DNA of 64,000 nucleotides from Armadillidium nasatum (lineage: Eukaryota > Arthropoda > Malacostraca > Isopoda > Armadillidiidae): the NCBI GenBank assembly GCA_009176605.1, contig SEYY01000772.1, forward strand, positions 25,996 to 89,995, written 5' to 3'. Position numbers and translations under genes: made by a program. The notes beneath the pieces are model-generated. The model made no database searches and was not told the origin of the DNA. It saw only the letters and a program-made list of their open reading frames with translations. Of the stretch, positions 1-14,289 are shown piece after piece (the stretch's first letter is position 1; every line of letters starts with the position of its first letter).

Positions 1-1185
1 TTGTCTGGAGTACGTGGAATTTTGAAAAGATGATGTTTTCTTTCCAGTTGAAGATTTTTTAAACGTAGATGTATGTGATGGATTCTTCCCTCTGATTCTT
101 TCCATAGATTTTAAAATCATATGGTAATTATCTAAGATGATGTTGATAGAAGGATATTCTATCTTTGTTTCGATTTTCAGTTCCCTTAGGAAGCTTGAGG
201 GCAATTTATCCACCACGATATGACTTAAAAGTTTACATCCAGCTGAACCCTCCTCCATAAAATCTAACTCAAATTCTTTAAGTTCATGTAAATGAGCACG
301 AACTTCAGATATGAAAGTTCTCACTGCCTCAAGATTTTTGTTGTCTATGACAGGAGCTGTGTCTATTTTATGAAATAGACAATCGATTATAAAAGGCACA
401 TCAAGATATAAATCTTTTAAAATTTGGAGAGCAACTTCATAGTTGTCTTCCACATTAGGAAGATGTTCTACATCTTTTAATGCCATACTTGATAGATGAG
501 CCTTTAGATATTGAAGTTTGGCGGCGTCACTTAAGTCTCGCCGACTTCCGAAGACATTTTCAAAAGAAAGTAAAAACGATCGAAATTGGAAACGGTCAGA
601 TTCTCCTGAAAAAGTTTTACACTTTAAAGCAGGTATTTTGACCTCTTGCTTGACGGCTAGTCCTCTCAATATGGATTTTACCTCCGACTGGTTCTCTAAG
701 TTCTCTTGTGAATTTGAGCCGGAGGCTGACGAATGGCGAGATGCTTTTCCATTAGATGAATGAAACTTGCTCATAACTTTCTGCTGTTGTAGATGATAGT
801 GAGACTCACTCACAATCTCCTCATTGAGCAAGATGTTGTCATATTTGATAAGACCAGAGGAACATATTAATGCCTCTATTTCTCCGTCATATTGACGCAC
901 CTCTAGAAGTCTTGACGATACTTCTTCCAACATAGACGATATGAGAGGTGAATTACTTCCGTCTGTTTGCATAATTTCCAATAGTTGTTTGAAAAGGAGA
1001 GTAACTTTCCTTTTTGATACTCCTCTCATTATCTTGAGAGGGGATAACTTCTCCTTTACTTCTTCAATTTTTTTCTTCATTTCCTCAGGTTGGAGGGTCT
1101 GTTCTACTATCTCCACGTCACTTGAGATAGAAGTTTCCATTTCTTGAAGAAGTGAGGATACTGAAGTAATGTCTTCTGTATTCAT
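1..1185 (-). CDS. BEL/Pao-type retrotransposon gag (N-terminal part of polyprotein, runs off window)
   Basis: Reading the minus strand from an ATG at 1185 gives one uninterrupted frame of 395 codons to base 1, so the protein continues outside the window. Residues about 1-160 are acidic and likely helical. From about residue 185 there is a stretch with the pattern K-x-P-A-L-K-x-K-T-F-S-G-E-x-x-x-F-x-x-F, followed by a helical block ending near residue 375. That arrangement is typical of the DUF1759 gag domain that opens BEL/Pao polyproteins, which package the element RNA into cytoplasmic particles. A cysteine knuckle, protease and RT would be expected beyond the window edge. The start is chosen because it is the first ATG after the minisatellite leader. 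The absence of stops suggests a young copy. Family assignment is by pattern only; a generic LTR gag is the alternative. Confidence 0.72.
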   Translation of the reverse strand, partial: MNTEDITSVSSLLQEMETSISSDVEIVEQTLQPEEMKKKIEEVKEKLSPLKIMRGVSKRKVTLLFKQLLEIMQTDGSNSPLISSMLEEVSSRLLEVRQYDGEIEALICSSGLIKYDNILLNEEIVSESHYHLQQQKVMSKFHSSNGKASRHSSASGSNSQENLENQSEVKSILRGLAVKQEVKIPALKCKTFSGESDRFQFRSFLLSFENVFGSRRDLSDAAKLQYLKAHLSSMALKDVEHLPNVEDNYEVALQILKDLYLDVPFIIDCLFHKIDTAPVIDNKNLEAVRTFISEVRAHLHELKEFELDFMEEGSAGCKLLSHIVVDKLPSSFLRELKIETKIEYPSINIILDNYHMILKSMERIRGKNPSHTSTFKKSSTGKKTSSFQNSTYSRQ

Positions 1186-1204
1186 TTTCAATTATTGTGT
1201 GCTC

Positions 1205-1590
1205 AATAGAGCTTATTTTCAATTTCCCAAATGCTAAATAGAGCTCGAAAGAGCTTTTTCTCAAATGCTCGAAAGAGCTTTTTCTCAAATGTTCGATAGA
1301 ACTTTTTATCAAATGCTCAAAAGAGCTTTTTTTTTATCAAATGCTCAAAAGAGCTTTTTTTTATCAAATGCTCAAAAGAGCTTTTTTTTATCAAATGCTC
1401 AAAAGAGCTTTTTTTTATCAAATGCTCAAAAGAGCTTTTTTATCAAATGCTCAAAAGAGCTTTTTATCAAATGCTCAAAAGAGCTTTTTTATCAAATGCT
1501 CAAAAGAGCTTTTTTATCAAATGCTCAAAAGAGCTTTTTTTTTTTTTTTTTTTTGTCAAATGCTCCAAAGAGCTTTTTTTGTAAATTTCT
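1205..1590. repeat. Minisatellite in the BEL leader, about 27-35 bp units
   Basis: Roughly thirteen tandem units share the core AAATGCTCAAAAGAGC followed by a T run of 5 to 22 bases. Each core holds GCTC-AAAA-GAGC, so every unit can form a small stem-loop. The units nearest gag (1205-1310) are diverged, those in the middle (1313-1540) are almost identical, and the last carries one substitution. The array lies just upstream of gag on the minus strand, in the leader of the LTR element. Confidence 0.9.
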
Positions 1591-3660
<2,070 letters not shown>

Positions 3661-3830
3661 ATTATGAGTAAAGCATTATCTGGCAACACATCCGGTGATA
3701 TCCGGCTTCATTCGTGAACCAATCAGGATGAAGGCACTCGGTGATGACGTCATCTGCGCATGCGCACATACCTTCCCCTGTGACGTCATGTTACGGGGTA
3801 TATTGAGACTATGACGTCATCCGACTGCCA
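3661..3830 (+). promoter_or_regulatory. Promoter-like module A: CCAAT, three CRE sites, NRF1-like palindrome
   Basis: CCAATCAG lies at 3719-3726. TGACGTCA, the full cAMP-response (CREB/ATF) palindrome, occurs at 3745-3752, 3781-3788 and 3812-3819. TGCGCATGCGCA at 3755-3766 matches the NRF1 consensus palindrome. The sites are seen directly; that they act as a promoter is inference. No TATA box or ORF clearly depends on them, so an LTR-type or other transposon promoter is as likely as a host one. Confidence 0.5.
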
Positions 3831-4420
3831 TATTGGATTTTATTTTCTCGTGATTATTCTTGATCATGTGGTTTTTATTTCCGTAGATTTTTCTCTTTTA
3901 TTTCTGTCCGTCATTTTGACCACTTAGTATCCGCCATTTCATCAGGTGGGATCCACCATCTTGAATTTCTGTCCTCCATGTTGGATTTGGCATCTGAGAT
4001 TTCGACCATGTGGTTTTCATCTCCGTAGATTTTTTTCTTGATTTCTGTTCGCCATTTTGACTACGTGGTTTCGTCATCTTGGATTTGGTATCAACCTTTT
4101 AGACCACGTGGTGTCCATTTTGATCACCTGTTTTCCGTCATCTTGGATTTTATTTTGAATTCTCGCGCCATTTTCCCTCAACTTTCTGATTTGAATTCCA
4201 TCACGCTACCACTACACCAACTTTATCATACCTTAGAATGTGGGAATCGTTCTATTCACGCGCCACGTTTTGCTTTTTTTAACTTTGAAATCGATATTAT
4301 TTTATTAATTGTATAATAATCATCTATTTTAACAACAATTATGTAGTTATGGTTAGTATGTAATATTTATAAATGAATTATTTTAATGAGAATAAGGGCT
4401 CTTCTTCTCCGCGCAAAATG
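3830..4420. repeat. Degenerate repeated CCATNTTGGATTT / CACGTGGT words
   Basis: Forms of CCATNTTGGATTT or CGCCATTTTGA recur at short, irregular spacing (near 3828, 3911, 3954, 3977, 4049, 4115, 4168), often next to ATGTGGTTT or CACGTGGT. CCATNTT is the core of YY1-type sites and CACGTG is an E-box. The block reads as a decayed tandem array. No coding frame is convincing. Confidence 0.5.
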
Positions 4421-4559
4421 GTTTCCACCATCTTCGATTTGGTATCCACCATCATTAATTTGATTTTGAAGTTTCCGAACTACGTAGTTTTCATTTCTTA
4501 GATTTACTTCAGCCATTATGAATTTGATTTTGTTCACCAGTTATTTTTTCCTTGATCAC

Positions 4560-4900
4560 GTGGTTTCCATATGAATACATATGTGCACACACACATACAC
4601 CTTACACTGTAATGTCATGCTAGCTGTTTCTAATACTTTCTAACATTTTCTTGCCCTTTTTAATACGTGGCATCTATGCTAAGTCAGGCACCCCACTCAG
4701 CAAGAGGTGAGTGCCAGTGTCAGCGAAGCTGGCACTGAGGGTAAGAGAAATCTGATGCCTCATTGGCTACATCCGGATACAACCATGAGCCAATTAGGAT
4801 GCAGACACTCTTGGTGATAACGTCACCTACGCATGCAAAAACACACACACCTTACCATGTGACGTCATGACACGGGCTATCATGAGACTATGATTGCAAT
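4560..4900 (+). promoter_or_regulatory. Promoter-like module B, diverged copy of module A
   Basis: The order of words follows module A: CTTTCTAA..., GCTGGCACTGAGGGT, ACATCCGGAT, a CCAAT box at 4790-4794, a degenerate CRE (TAACGTCA) near 4818, a half NRF1 word ACGCATGC, then TGACGTCA at 4860-4867 and GGGCTATCATGAGACTATGA. Spacing between words matches module A closely, so the two are duplicates about 1.05 kb apart. Confidence 0.5.
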
Positions 4901-4984
4901 TTTTTCCTTATGACTTCCTCAATATCACTTGATTTCGAACCCGAAGAAGTTGAGTTTTAAAAAATTTCAGAATCTGATTGACCA

Positions 4985-5190
4985 TTAGGTCCCCCTCGTG
5001 GGGCGCGACCGCATGTCGCGCTATTTTGCGAGCGTGCAGAATAACGCAATGCGGCGTGCGAACGCATGCGCAAACATTCATGATGTTGTCATCACGTGGC
5101 ATTTTATTTTTAGAGGAATATTTACCACTTTCAAATATGAAAGGAAAATATTATGGCGTCATGATCATGTTTTTTTGTGACGTCATACCT
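4985..5190. promoter_or_regulatory. Third CpG-rich patch with NRF1-like and CRE words
   Basis: A locally CpG-rich segment in an AT-rich region has GCATGCGCA at 5064-5072, CACGTGG near 5094 and TGACGTCA at 5178-5185. It shares the same site vocabulary as modules A and B but not their full order. Confidence 0.35.
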
Positions 5191-5249
5191 TTCCTTTATT
5201 TATTAGCATCCAAATCCAGACGATACTTTTTATTTAACATAAAGAAACA

Positions 5250-5440
5250 TCTCTGTATTTTTTTTATGTTTTTTTATTTTTTATTTATTTTTATTTTCAT
5301 TTTTAATTTTTTTTTTTTTTTTTTATTTTTTTATTTTTTAATTTTTTTTTTTTATTTTTTATTTTATATTTATTATTTATTTTCTTTATATTTTTATTTT
5401 TCTTCTTTATTTTTATTATTTTTATTATTTTTTTAAAAAT
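5250..5440. repeat. T-rich low-complexity tract
   Basis: T runs broken by single A bases, ending in TTTTTATTATTTTT. The phenylalanine-rich reading frame across it is an artefact of composition. Confidence 0.9.
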
Positions 5441-5599
5441 TATATGAATATTTTATACATTCACGAGTAAAACACTTAAACATGAGGGAATGGTTAATAC
5501 ACACATTGTAATTGTTGCTACCAAATACTATCTTTACCACCTTCTTCTCACATAAACACATACTCACATACACAAGTACATACAAACCCACATAACTAC

Positions 5600-6662
<1,063 letters not shown>

Positions 6663-7043
6663 CATAAAGAGATGAAATTTATGAAAATACTTTTCCATTT
6701 TAATTTATTCCCAAAGTTCCAAGTGGAAAAAATATTAACGAGTATCTCACTAAAATTTTCAGACCCACCCTTCATTTTCCTACTGTACTCAAACAAAGAA
6801 AGATCACGAAAAAAAGAAACGCCTAGAATATAAAGAACAGATGAAGGCTTGAGTTGAGTGTTTTCGAAGAAGATGTCATAGTTGTGTGGAAGATTGTGTC
6901 GAGTAGAAAGATGTAGGAATTGAGTTTTTGAGGTATTGAAAACGACAGTTTTCTCTTCCCCAGTTTGAAATACGAGAGAGATCAGAGGTCAGTTGCTCCA
7001 AGGCCATCCATCTTGAATCTATCAACTGCTGTTGGGAGGGACG

Positions 7044-7547
7044 TTATTCTAATTGAAAGGAACAATGAAGGGTGGATTCATCAGCATAGGAGTGTATAGG
7101 AGACGAAGTTATTGAGAGGTCATTCAAGAAAATTAGAAAAAGAGTTGGGGATAGGACAGATTCTTGAGGAACACCACTATTTTTAGATTTAAAGGAAGAA
7201 CGGTGGCCTTCTACAGCAGCTGCTATAGAACGACCGGAAAGGAAGTCGGAGACAGAGAAATGGTCACAGAGAGAAGGATAGATTCCGAAAGAGGGAAGTT
7301 TGGAAATCAAAGCTTTGCGTCAGACTCTATCGAAGGCTTTCGATATTTCTAGCGCTACAGCGAGAGACTCTCCGAAACCCTGAAGAGTGGAGAACCAAGA
7401 GTCAGAAAGTAGGGAAAGAAGATCACCAGTAGAAGGTTCCTTACGAAAACAATACTGACGATCTGAGATAAGATTAGAAGAATTGAGATGTTTCCAAATC
7501 TTCCTGTTAAGGATTGATTCGAAAATTTTAGAGAGAACGGAGGTCAA
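7044..7547 (-). pseudogene. LINE-A reverse transcriptase remnant
   Basis: Two frames cover the RT fingers and palm. The first (7547-7320) has L-S-K-I-F-E-S and [13 protein letters not shown] regions 2 and 3 including the first catalytic Asp. The second (7310-7044) has F-L-S-G-R-S, S-G-V-P-Q-E-S-V-L-S-P-T-L-F and Y-A-D-E-S-T. The active-site YADD has changed to YADE, and the GVPQG motif to GVPQE, so activity is excluded even apart from the frameshift. Confidence 0.85.
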
Positions 7548-7590
7548 AGAAATAGGACGGTAGTTGGAGGGTTAAGAAGGGTCCCCCTTC

Positions 7591-7910
7591 TTCAGCACAG
7601 GCTGAATGAGCGCACGTTTCCAGCAAGAAGGGAAGGTCGAAGTAGAAAGGCAAAGACGAAATAGTTTACCAAAGCAGAGTGCAAGCTCGGAAGCACAAGT
7701 TATTTATAACCACAGGAGGAATACCATCAGGACCATACGCCTTCTTTGTGTTCAGCACAGGCTGAATGAGCGCACGTTTCCAGCAAGAAGGGAAGGTCGA
7801 AGTAGAAAGGCAAAGACGAAATAGTTTACCAAAGCAGAGTGCAAGCTCGGAAGCACAAGTTATTTATAACCACAGGAGGAATACCATCAGGACCATACGC
7901 CTTCTTTGTG
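7591..7910. repeat. Perfect 160 bp tandem duplication
   Basis: Bases 7591-7750 are repeated at 7751-7910 with no difference that I can see. The unit lies wholly inside the LINE-A RT/linker region. Other LINE-A copies carry the unit once. Confidence 0.92.
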
Positions 7911-8394
7911 TTAAGCTCAGAGAGAGCAGAAATGACATCTAAAGAAGAAATTACAATGTTAGGTATAAATGAGTCGGGGGGAGATGAAGGAGGAGTAATA
8001 TCTCCGGATTCGTCAAAGGTAGAATTAGAGGCAAAAGTTTGAGCGAAGAGTTCAGCTTTAGTAGAAGGTAAAATGAAGAAACTGAAGAAACTAGAGGAGG
8101 GAAAGAAGAAGAAGCAAAGTTAGAGTTGACATTTTTTGGCAAAATGCCAGAAAGGACGAGTGGAAGAGGAACCAGAAAGATTATTGCATTTGCGACAGAG
8201 AAAAGAGTTTTTATATATTTTGCACGATTCCGGGATAAAATATAAGTTGAATGAGTTTCAGGAGTTTGAAGACGACGATAATCTCTGAAGGCAGTATCCC
8301 TGCGGCGGATAGCGCGAGAATAAGTAAAGTTAAACCAAGGTTTGTTAGGTTTAGTAGAAGGGAAAGAATATGTAATGTACGCCTCCATGCCAGA

Positions 8395-9190
8395 GAGAAT
8401 CACCTTGGTTATTAGCTCAGCGCATTCAGAGGGACCTCTCCCAAGAAAGCAATAATAATTCCATGGGAAATCAGAAAATTACAACCGCAAGTCAGACCAG
8501 TTAGCAGCACTGAAGTGCCAGAAACGTCTCCTCGCCGAAGGCGGTTGCCGTTCTTGCGGAAGACTTGAAGAGACAGAACAAGATACGGAGATAAGAAGGT
8601 GATCGGATGAACCCGGAGGAGGAAAGAGTTTAATAGTATAAGGAGAAGGATAAGAGGTTAAGAAAAGATCAAGAATGTTGGGTTCATTACCAAGACTGTC
8701 AGGGATACGGGAAGGGAGTTGCACCAACTGCTCAAGGTTCTTCTGGATAAAAAAGTTGTAGGGGAGTTCACCGGCTGGATCATAAGAACTAGATGAAAGC
8801 CATTTGCGGTGGTGAACCTTGAAATCATCAAAATGGTAATTTCGGAGAAAGAAAAAGAAGAAAGAATGTGCTTTATTTTGGAGTTTTATAGAATTTTAAT
8901 TTTAAAAGAATTTTTTATAGTCAATAGAATTAGGAGATTAATAGACAGAGCAAATAAATTTAGTTGTAGAATTACAAAAGAGCTTAATCCATAAAGTGGA
9001 GAATTCAGGAGACTCCAAATTAGAGACACGAGAGCAAATAACATGTGGCTGAAAATTGAAGATAGTGACAGCAGGATGTAACAGAATAAAGTTTGTTGTA
9101 CGAACACTCAAGCACCAGAGTTACGTTTAGAAACAAGAGATAAGGTTTAAAAGAAGAGAGATAGTGTTCGACAAAGGGGAAATTAGTAAA
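8395..9190 (-). pseudogene. LINE-A endonuclease remnant
   Basis: The frame at 8727-8479 carries the end of the APE-type endonuclease, including G-S-S-D-H-L-L-I-S, where SDH is the conserved catalytic motif. The N-terminal half (about 9190-8730) is shifted and stop-ridden but matches the copy at 18353-19188. It would have nicked the chromosomal target for target-primed reverse transcription. Confidence 0.75.
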
Positions 9191-9644
9191 AATACCGCGA
9201 ATGTTGCAGAAATTAATGAAAAAAAAGACCGTGCACCGAGGAAAGTCGGACGCCGGGTCATGGCTGCACCATCCCCATCATCGGAGGCCGCCAACTCTCA
9301 AGTGATGATGGGGTGAGGGGTGGATGAGAGCATTCTTTTGATGCCACCCCTCGAAGCATCTCCGAGGCAGCTCTGAGTTTCGCCATTTTGTTTTGTCTTT
9401 TAAAGGTAATGTACGAGTAAGCGCTTGTAAATTTGTCGGAACGTGAAGAAATGGAGTGGAGAGGTAGTGGGAGCATAGACACTCCAGTATGAGGCGAAGG
9501 TACACTAGAGACCCTCTGAGAAAATGAAACTCGAAAAGGAACGAACCAAAGGGCAACAGAGAGAAACGGAATGGTCTAGCCCATCCTATCACTTATAGTA
9601 CTTGCATCGCTTTGGACGGCGCTACATCCTACCCTATATATATG

Positions 9645-11600
<1,956 letters not shown>

Positions 11601-11734
11601 TTTTCTATTTTAATCTTTATTATTTTATTCATTCTATTGTTAGCCTTGAGAATGGGTTGAAGGAGCTCTCACCCAAAACTAATCAGCAGTAAATTTCTTG
11701 AAAATGTTTTTTTATTTATTTTGATCTTTTGGCA

Positions 11735-11938
<204 letters not shown>

Positions 11939-11951
11939 TTTTTTTTATAAG

Positions 11952-12084
11952 ATGGTATTCGAATGGGAAAACTTGTCGTTGGTGATCAAAATCATTTGGC
12001 AACTATAAAGAATGGTCCGGATTTAAATCTAACCCATCAACCGTTTTACTTTGGTGGAGTGGATCCAGAATTTGATCGCGAAGA
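11952..12084 (+). CDS. Laminin alpha-like gene, exon 1 in window (LG domain C-terminal half)
   Basis: The acceptor is TTTTTTATAAG ending at 11951 and the donor is GTAAGT at 12085. The exon begins with two bases that complete a codon from an upstream exon, reads 43 codons, and ends with two bases, GA. The peptide has [12 protein letters not shown] and [10 protein letters not shown], the last being the Y-x-G-G strand of a laminin G domain. In family terms it is part of the secreted, basement-membrane laminin alpha C-terminus that binds dystroglycan and integrins. The upstream exon must lie more than 11.9 kb away. Perlecan, agrin or another LG protein is the alternative. Confidence 0.75.
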
Positions 12085-12131
12085 GTAAGTGTATTTTGTA
12101 TTTGTTTCCCATTTATGACGAATATAAAGTT

Positions 12132-12214
12132 TGAACACTTCATATTCTTCAGATATTAAGGTTCTGAACGTGTTACATTCAAAATCTTAATATCTGAAGA
12201 ATATGAAGTGTTCA
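12132..12214. repeat. Perfect 29 bp inverted repeat with 25 nt loop in intron 1
   Basis: The left arm 12132-12160 and right arm 12186-12214 are exact reverse complements. The whole lies 47 bp downstream of the exon 1 donor. Its size suits a small MITE remnant or a pre-miRNA-like hairpin, and it would form in the pre-mRNA whichever it is. Confidence 0.9.
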
Positions 12215-12431
12215 TGTATCTTTCTAGCTCTTTTCACCTTTTTTTTATAGGAAAAATATTATTATTGAGATAAGTTTAGTTTCCAGTTCATGTAAATTAT
12301 ATCTTTTTGTAATTAGTTTTGTATAAGTTATTAATTTTATAATTAAAATTAACGAGCAGAATAAAATAGGAGATAGTAGTTATTTTTTCCTTAATTTTTG
12401 GAAATATTTTTAAAAAAATTTTCTATCGCAG

Positions 12432-12558
12432 AATTGGAAAACAGATTGAACTAAGATCCATGCTTGGATGTATGGGAAGTTTGAGTGTCTTAGAAATTGG
12501 AAAAAATCCACATACAGACGGGCAGTATTATGGCATAGACAATGCATGTTCTAAAGAG
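12432..12558 (+). CDS. Laminin alpha-like gene, exon 2 (end of first LG domain)
   Basis: The acceptor TTCTATCGCAG ends at 12431 and the donor is GTAATA at 12559. One base completes the GA carried over from exon 1, then 42 codons follow, ending in phase 0. The peptide contains M-L-G-C-M-G-S-L-S-V and D-N-A-C-S-K-E. The two cysteines are placed like the conserved disulfide that closes an LG domain. Intron 1 is 347 bp and intron 2 is about 16.2 kb. The phase-correct join to both neighbours supports the model. Confidence 0.78.
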
Positions 12559-13050
12559 GTAATATTACTAGTCATGATTTTCAATGTTCAGTCCATTTTT
12601 CAGGTGAAAGCCACTTTAAAGATTAATTAATATATAAGGTACTGTCCGTAAATAAAATTAAAAAATAGGTAATTTTTTCAAATTTTTGGTAAGGACACGA
12701 TAGATGTTTAAAAGGCTCGAGAAATTCCGAAAAAAAGAACTGACACCATCCATATTCATTAAAAAGAATAATTGATTTTACAATAACTGTTAAGGACATG
12801 TTGTTTGTAAGTACTGAAGTCCTATAAAGTTGGAAAACTCCTCATGAAAAATTTGGTCTTTTTATCTTTGTCTTTCTCAGTGATGCATTTGTTAAAATAT
12901 CTTAGACCTTAATCCCTTTATCAGAAATTCCCTTCAAAATTTTTTACTATCATGTTTTCTTATCTAAATTTTATACAACTAACGTTTCCAGAAGATTCAC
13001 AATGAAGTCCTTCATTTCACTGAACAAACGGTTATGATAGGATGGAGCAT
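12559..13050. other. Start of intron 2, nothing recognised
   Basis: AT-rich sequence with no coding frame or clear repeat before the decayed LINE segments. Confidence 0.5.
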
Positions 13051-14000
13051 TCTTTCTTTGAGCCCCAGTGCCTAATTGTTCGTTTCTTTCTCTTTTCACC
13101 ACCGACACGAGAGAGTACCGCCTCAATGATAGCCTTACTTCGGCATTTTTTTTATTTATATATTTATTTATTTTGAATCCACAATGTGGTTTAAACTTAC
13201 ATTCGTGGTATTTGACTTTTCACTAATTATCATTTTTCGGCGGGAAGAGCTCTTGAATGTCTAAAACGAATACCTGAGGTAATTCTTTCACCTAAAGAGG
13301 TGCTTACTCAATTTTATTTCCCTTTGATTAAATCTTACAAACAATGAAATAACTGCTTATTCTCGCACAAGGATGATAGTTCAGGAATTAACGTTGTTCA
13401 TAAGCTTTTGCACCTCTTAAATATAATACATATATTTCATTCAAGAATTGTGCAAAATGCTTTTTTACATTTAACTTAAAATTTGTTTCTCAATGGAAAA
13501 TGTTCCCATTTTTTAGGATATTTTTAGTATTTTGCTAAAAATTTCTGCCATGAATTTTTCTTTTTTCCTCTGCTTATCTTTTCCTTTTGCCTTGCTCGAA
13601 ACTTTACCTTCTTAAGATGGTTTCTTTACCCAAACTTTTAATTCTAGTTGAGTTTTAAATGGTTCATTCTCCACCTTCATTAACTCAAGTATACTCATCA
13701 TATTAATTTCATCTAATACGATTTCTATTCTTTCTCAGTTTAATAAATAAGGTTTAAGTTCCTGATGACATTCCTCATGCTAATTATAGTCCTGATACTT
13801 TAAGTTCTGTTCTAATAAACAAGAATTTTTGGTAATAGCTTAATTCATTTAATCTTATGTCAAATCACCTGTATGACTTTCTTTCTTTCCTCTTTGTACT
13901 TCAGCTCTTCTGCATTTCAGATTTGTTGTGGCGATGGATATTTCGAAAGCTCTTGACAGTCTCAAACATTCCTATTTATGTTTCTTTCACATTTATCATT
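13050..14000 (+). mobile_element. Old, strongly decayed LINE-A fragment
   Basis: The segment near 13235-13400 follows the end of the LINE-A endonuclease region and its linker in sense orientation. Near 13925-13980, A-M-D-I-S-K-A-L-D matches the RT motif A-L-D-I-S-K-A-F-D of newer copies. The 5' leader is not visible, and divergence is much higher than in the minus-strand copies, so this is an older insertion. Confidence 0.55.
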
Positions 14001-14289
14001 CATATACATGAATGTTTAAAATTTTGACATATAAGCATTGTTTTTACAAACCACACGCACTATTACACAATCCCAACCCTTTCACAGTTTTCAAATACTA
14101 CACAACGGGCACATACAAACGTAACTTCCTAGAAGTCAAGAGGGCCAGCGCTCAAAAATACCTAGTTATCTAATTCCTCGGAATTAGCAGCCTCGACTTC
14201 TTCTGGTACATTACAATATTCGCTGTCTTTATTCTAATTTCCACTTTGACAATGCTTCATTTCCTTCAATATTCCTAAAAACTTATTCT

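Larger units (their letters stand above)
6797..9640 (-). mobile_element. LINE-A copy 1 (Jockey/CR1-like non-LTR retrotransposon), 3' truncated
   Basis: On the minus strand the order is 5' leader (9640-9260), APE-type endonuclease (about 9190-8400), linker (8400-7950), then reverse transcriptase (7560-6797). It aligns base for base over long runs with the copies at 18353-19733 and 40056-41473. The 5' end abuts a short TATATAT at 9636-9646. The last roughly 650 bp, present in the 40056 copy, are missing. Many stops and shifts make it non-functional. There is a perfect 160 bp tandem duplication inside it. The family has no visible RNase H domain. Confidence 0.85.

Noticed and set aside
1205-1590. 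CRISPR-like array of repeats
   Set aside because: There are no unique spacers; the variable part is only T-run length, and the context is eukaryotic.
4978-5436. 152-codon Phe-rich frame
   Set aside because: Two thirds of it is translation of a T-rich low-complexity tract; the N-terminal part shows no domain.
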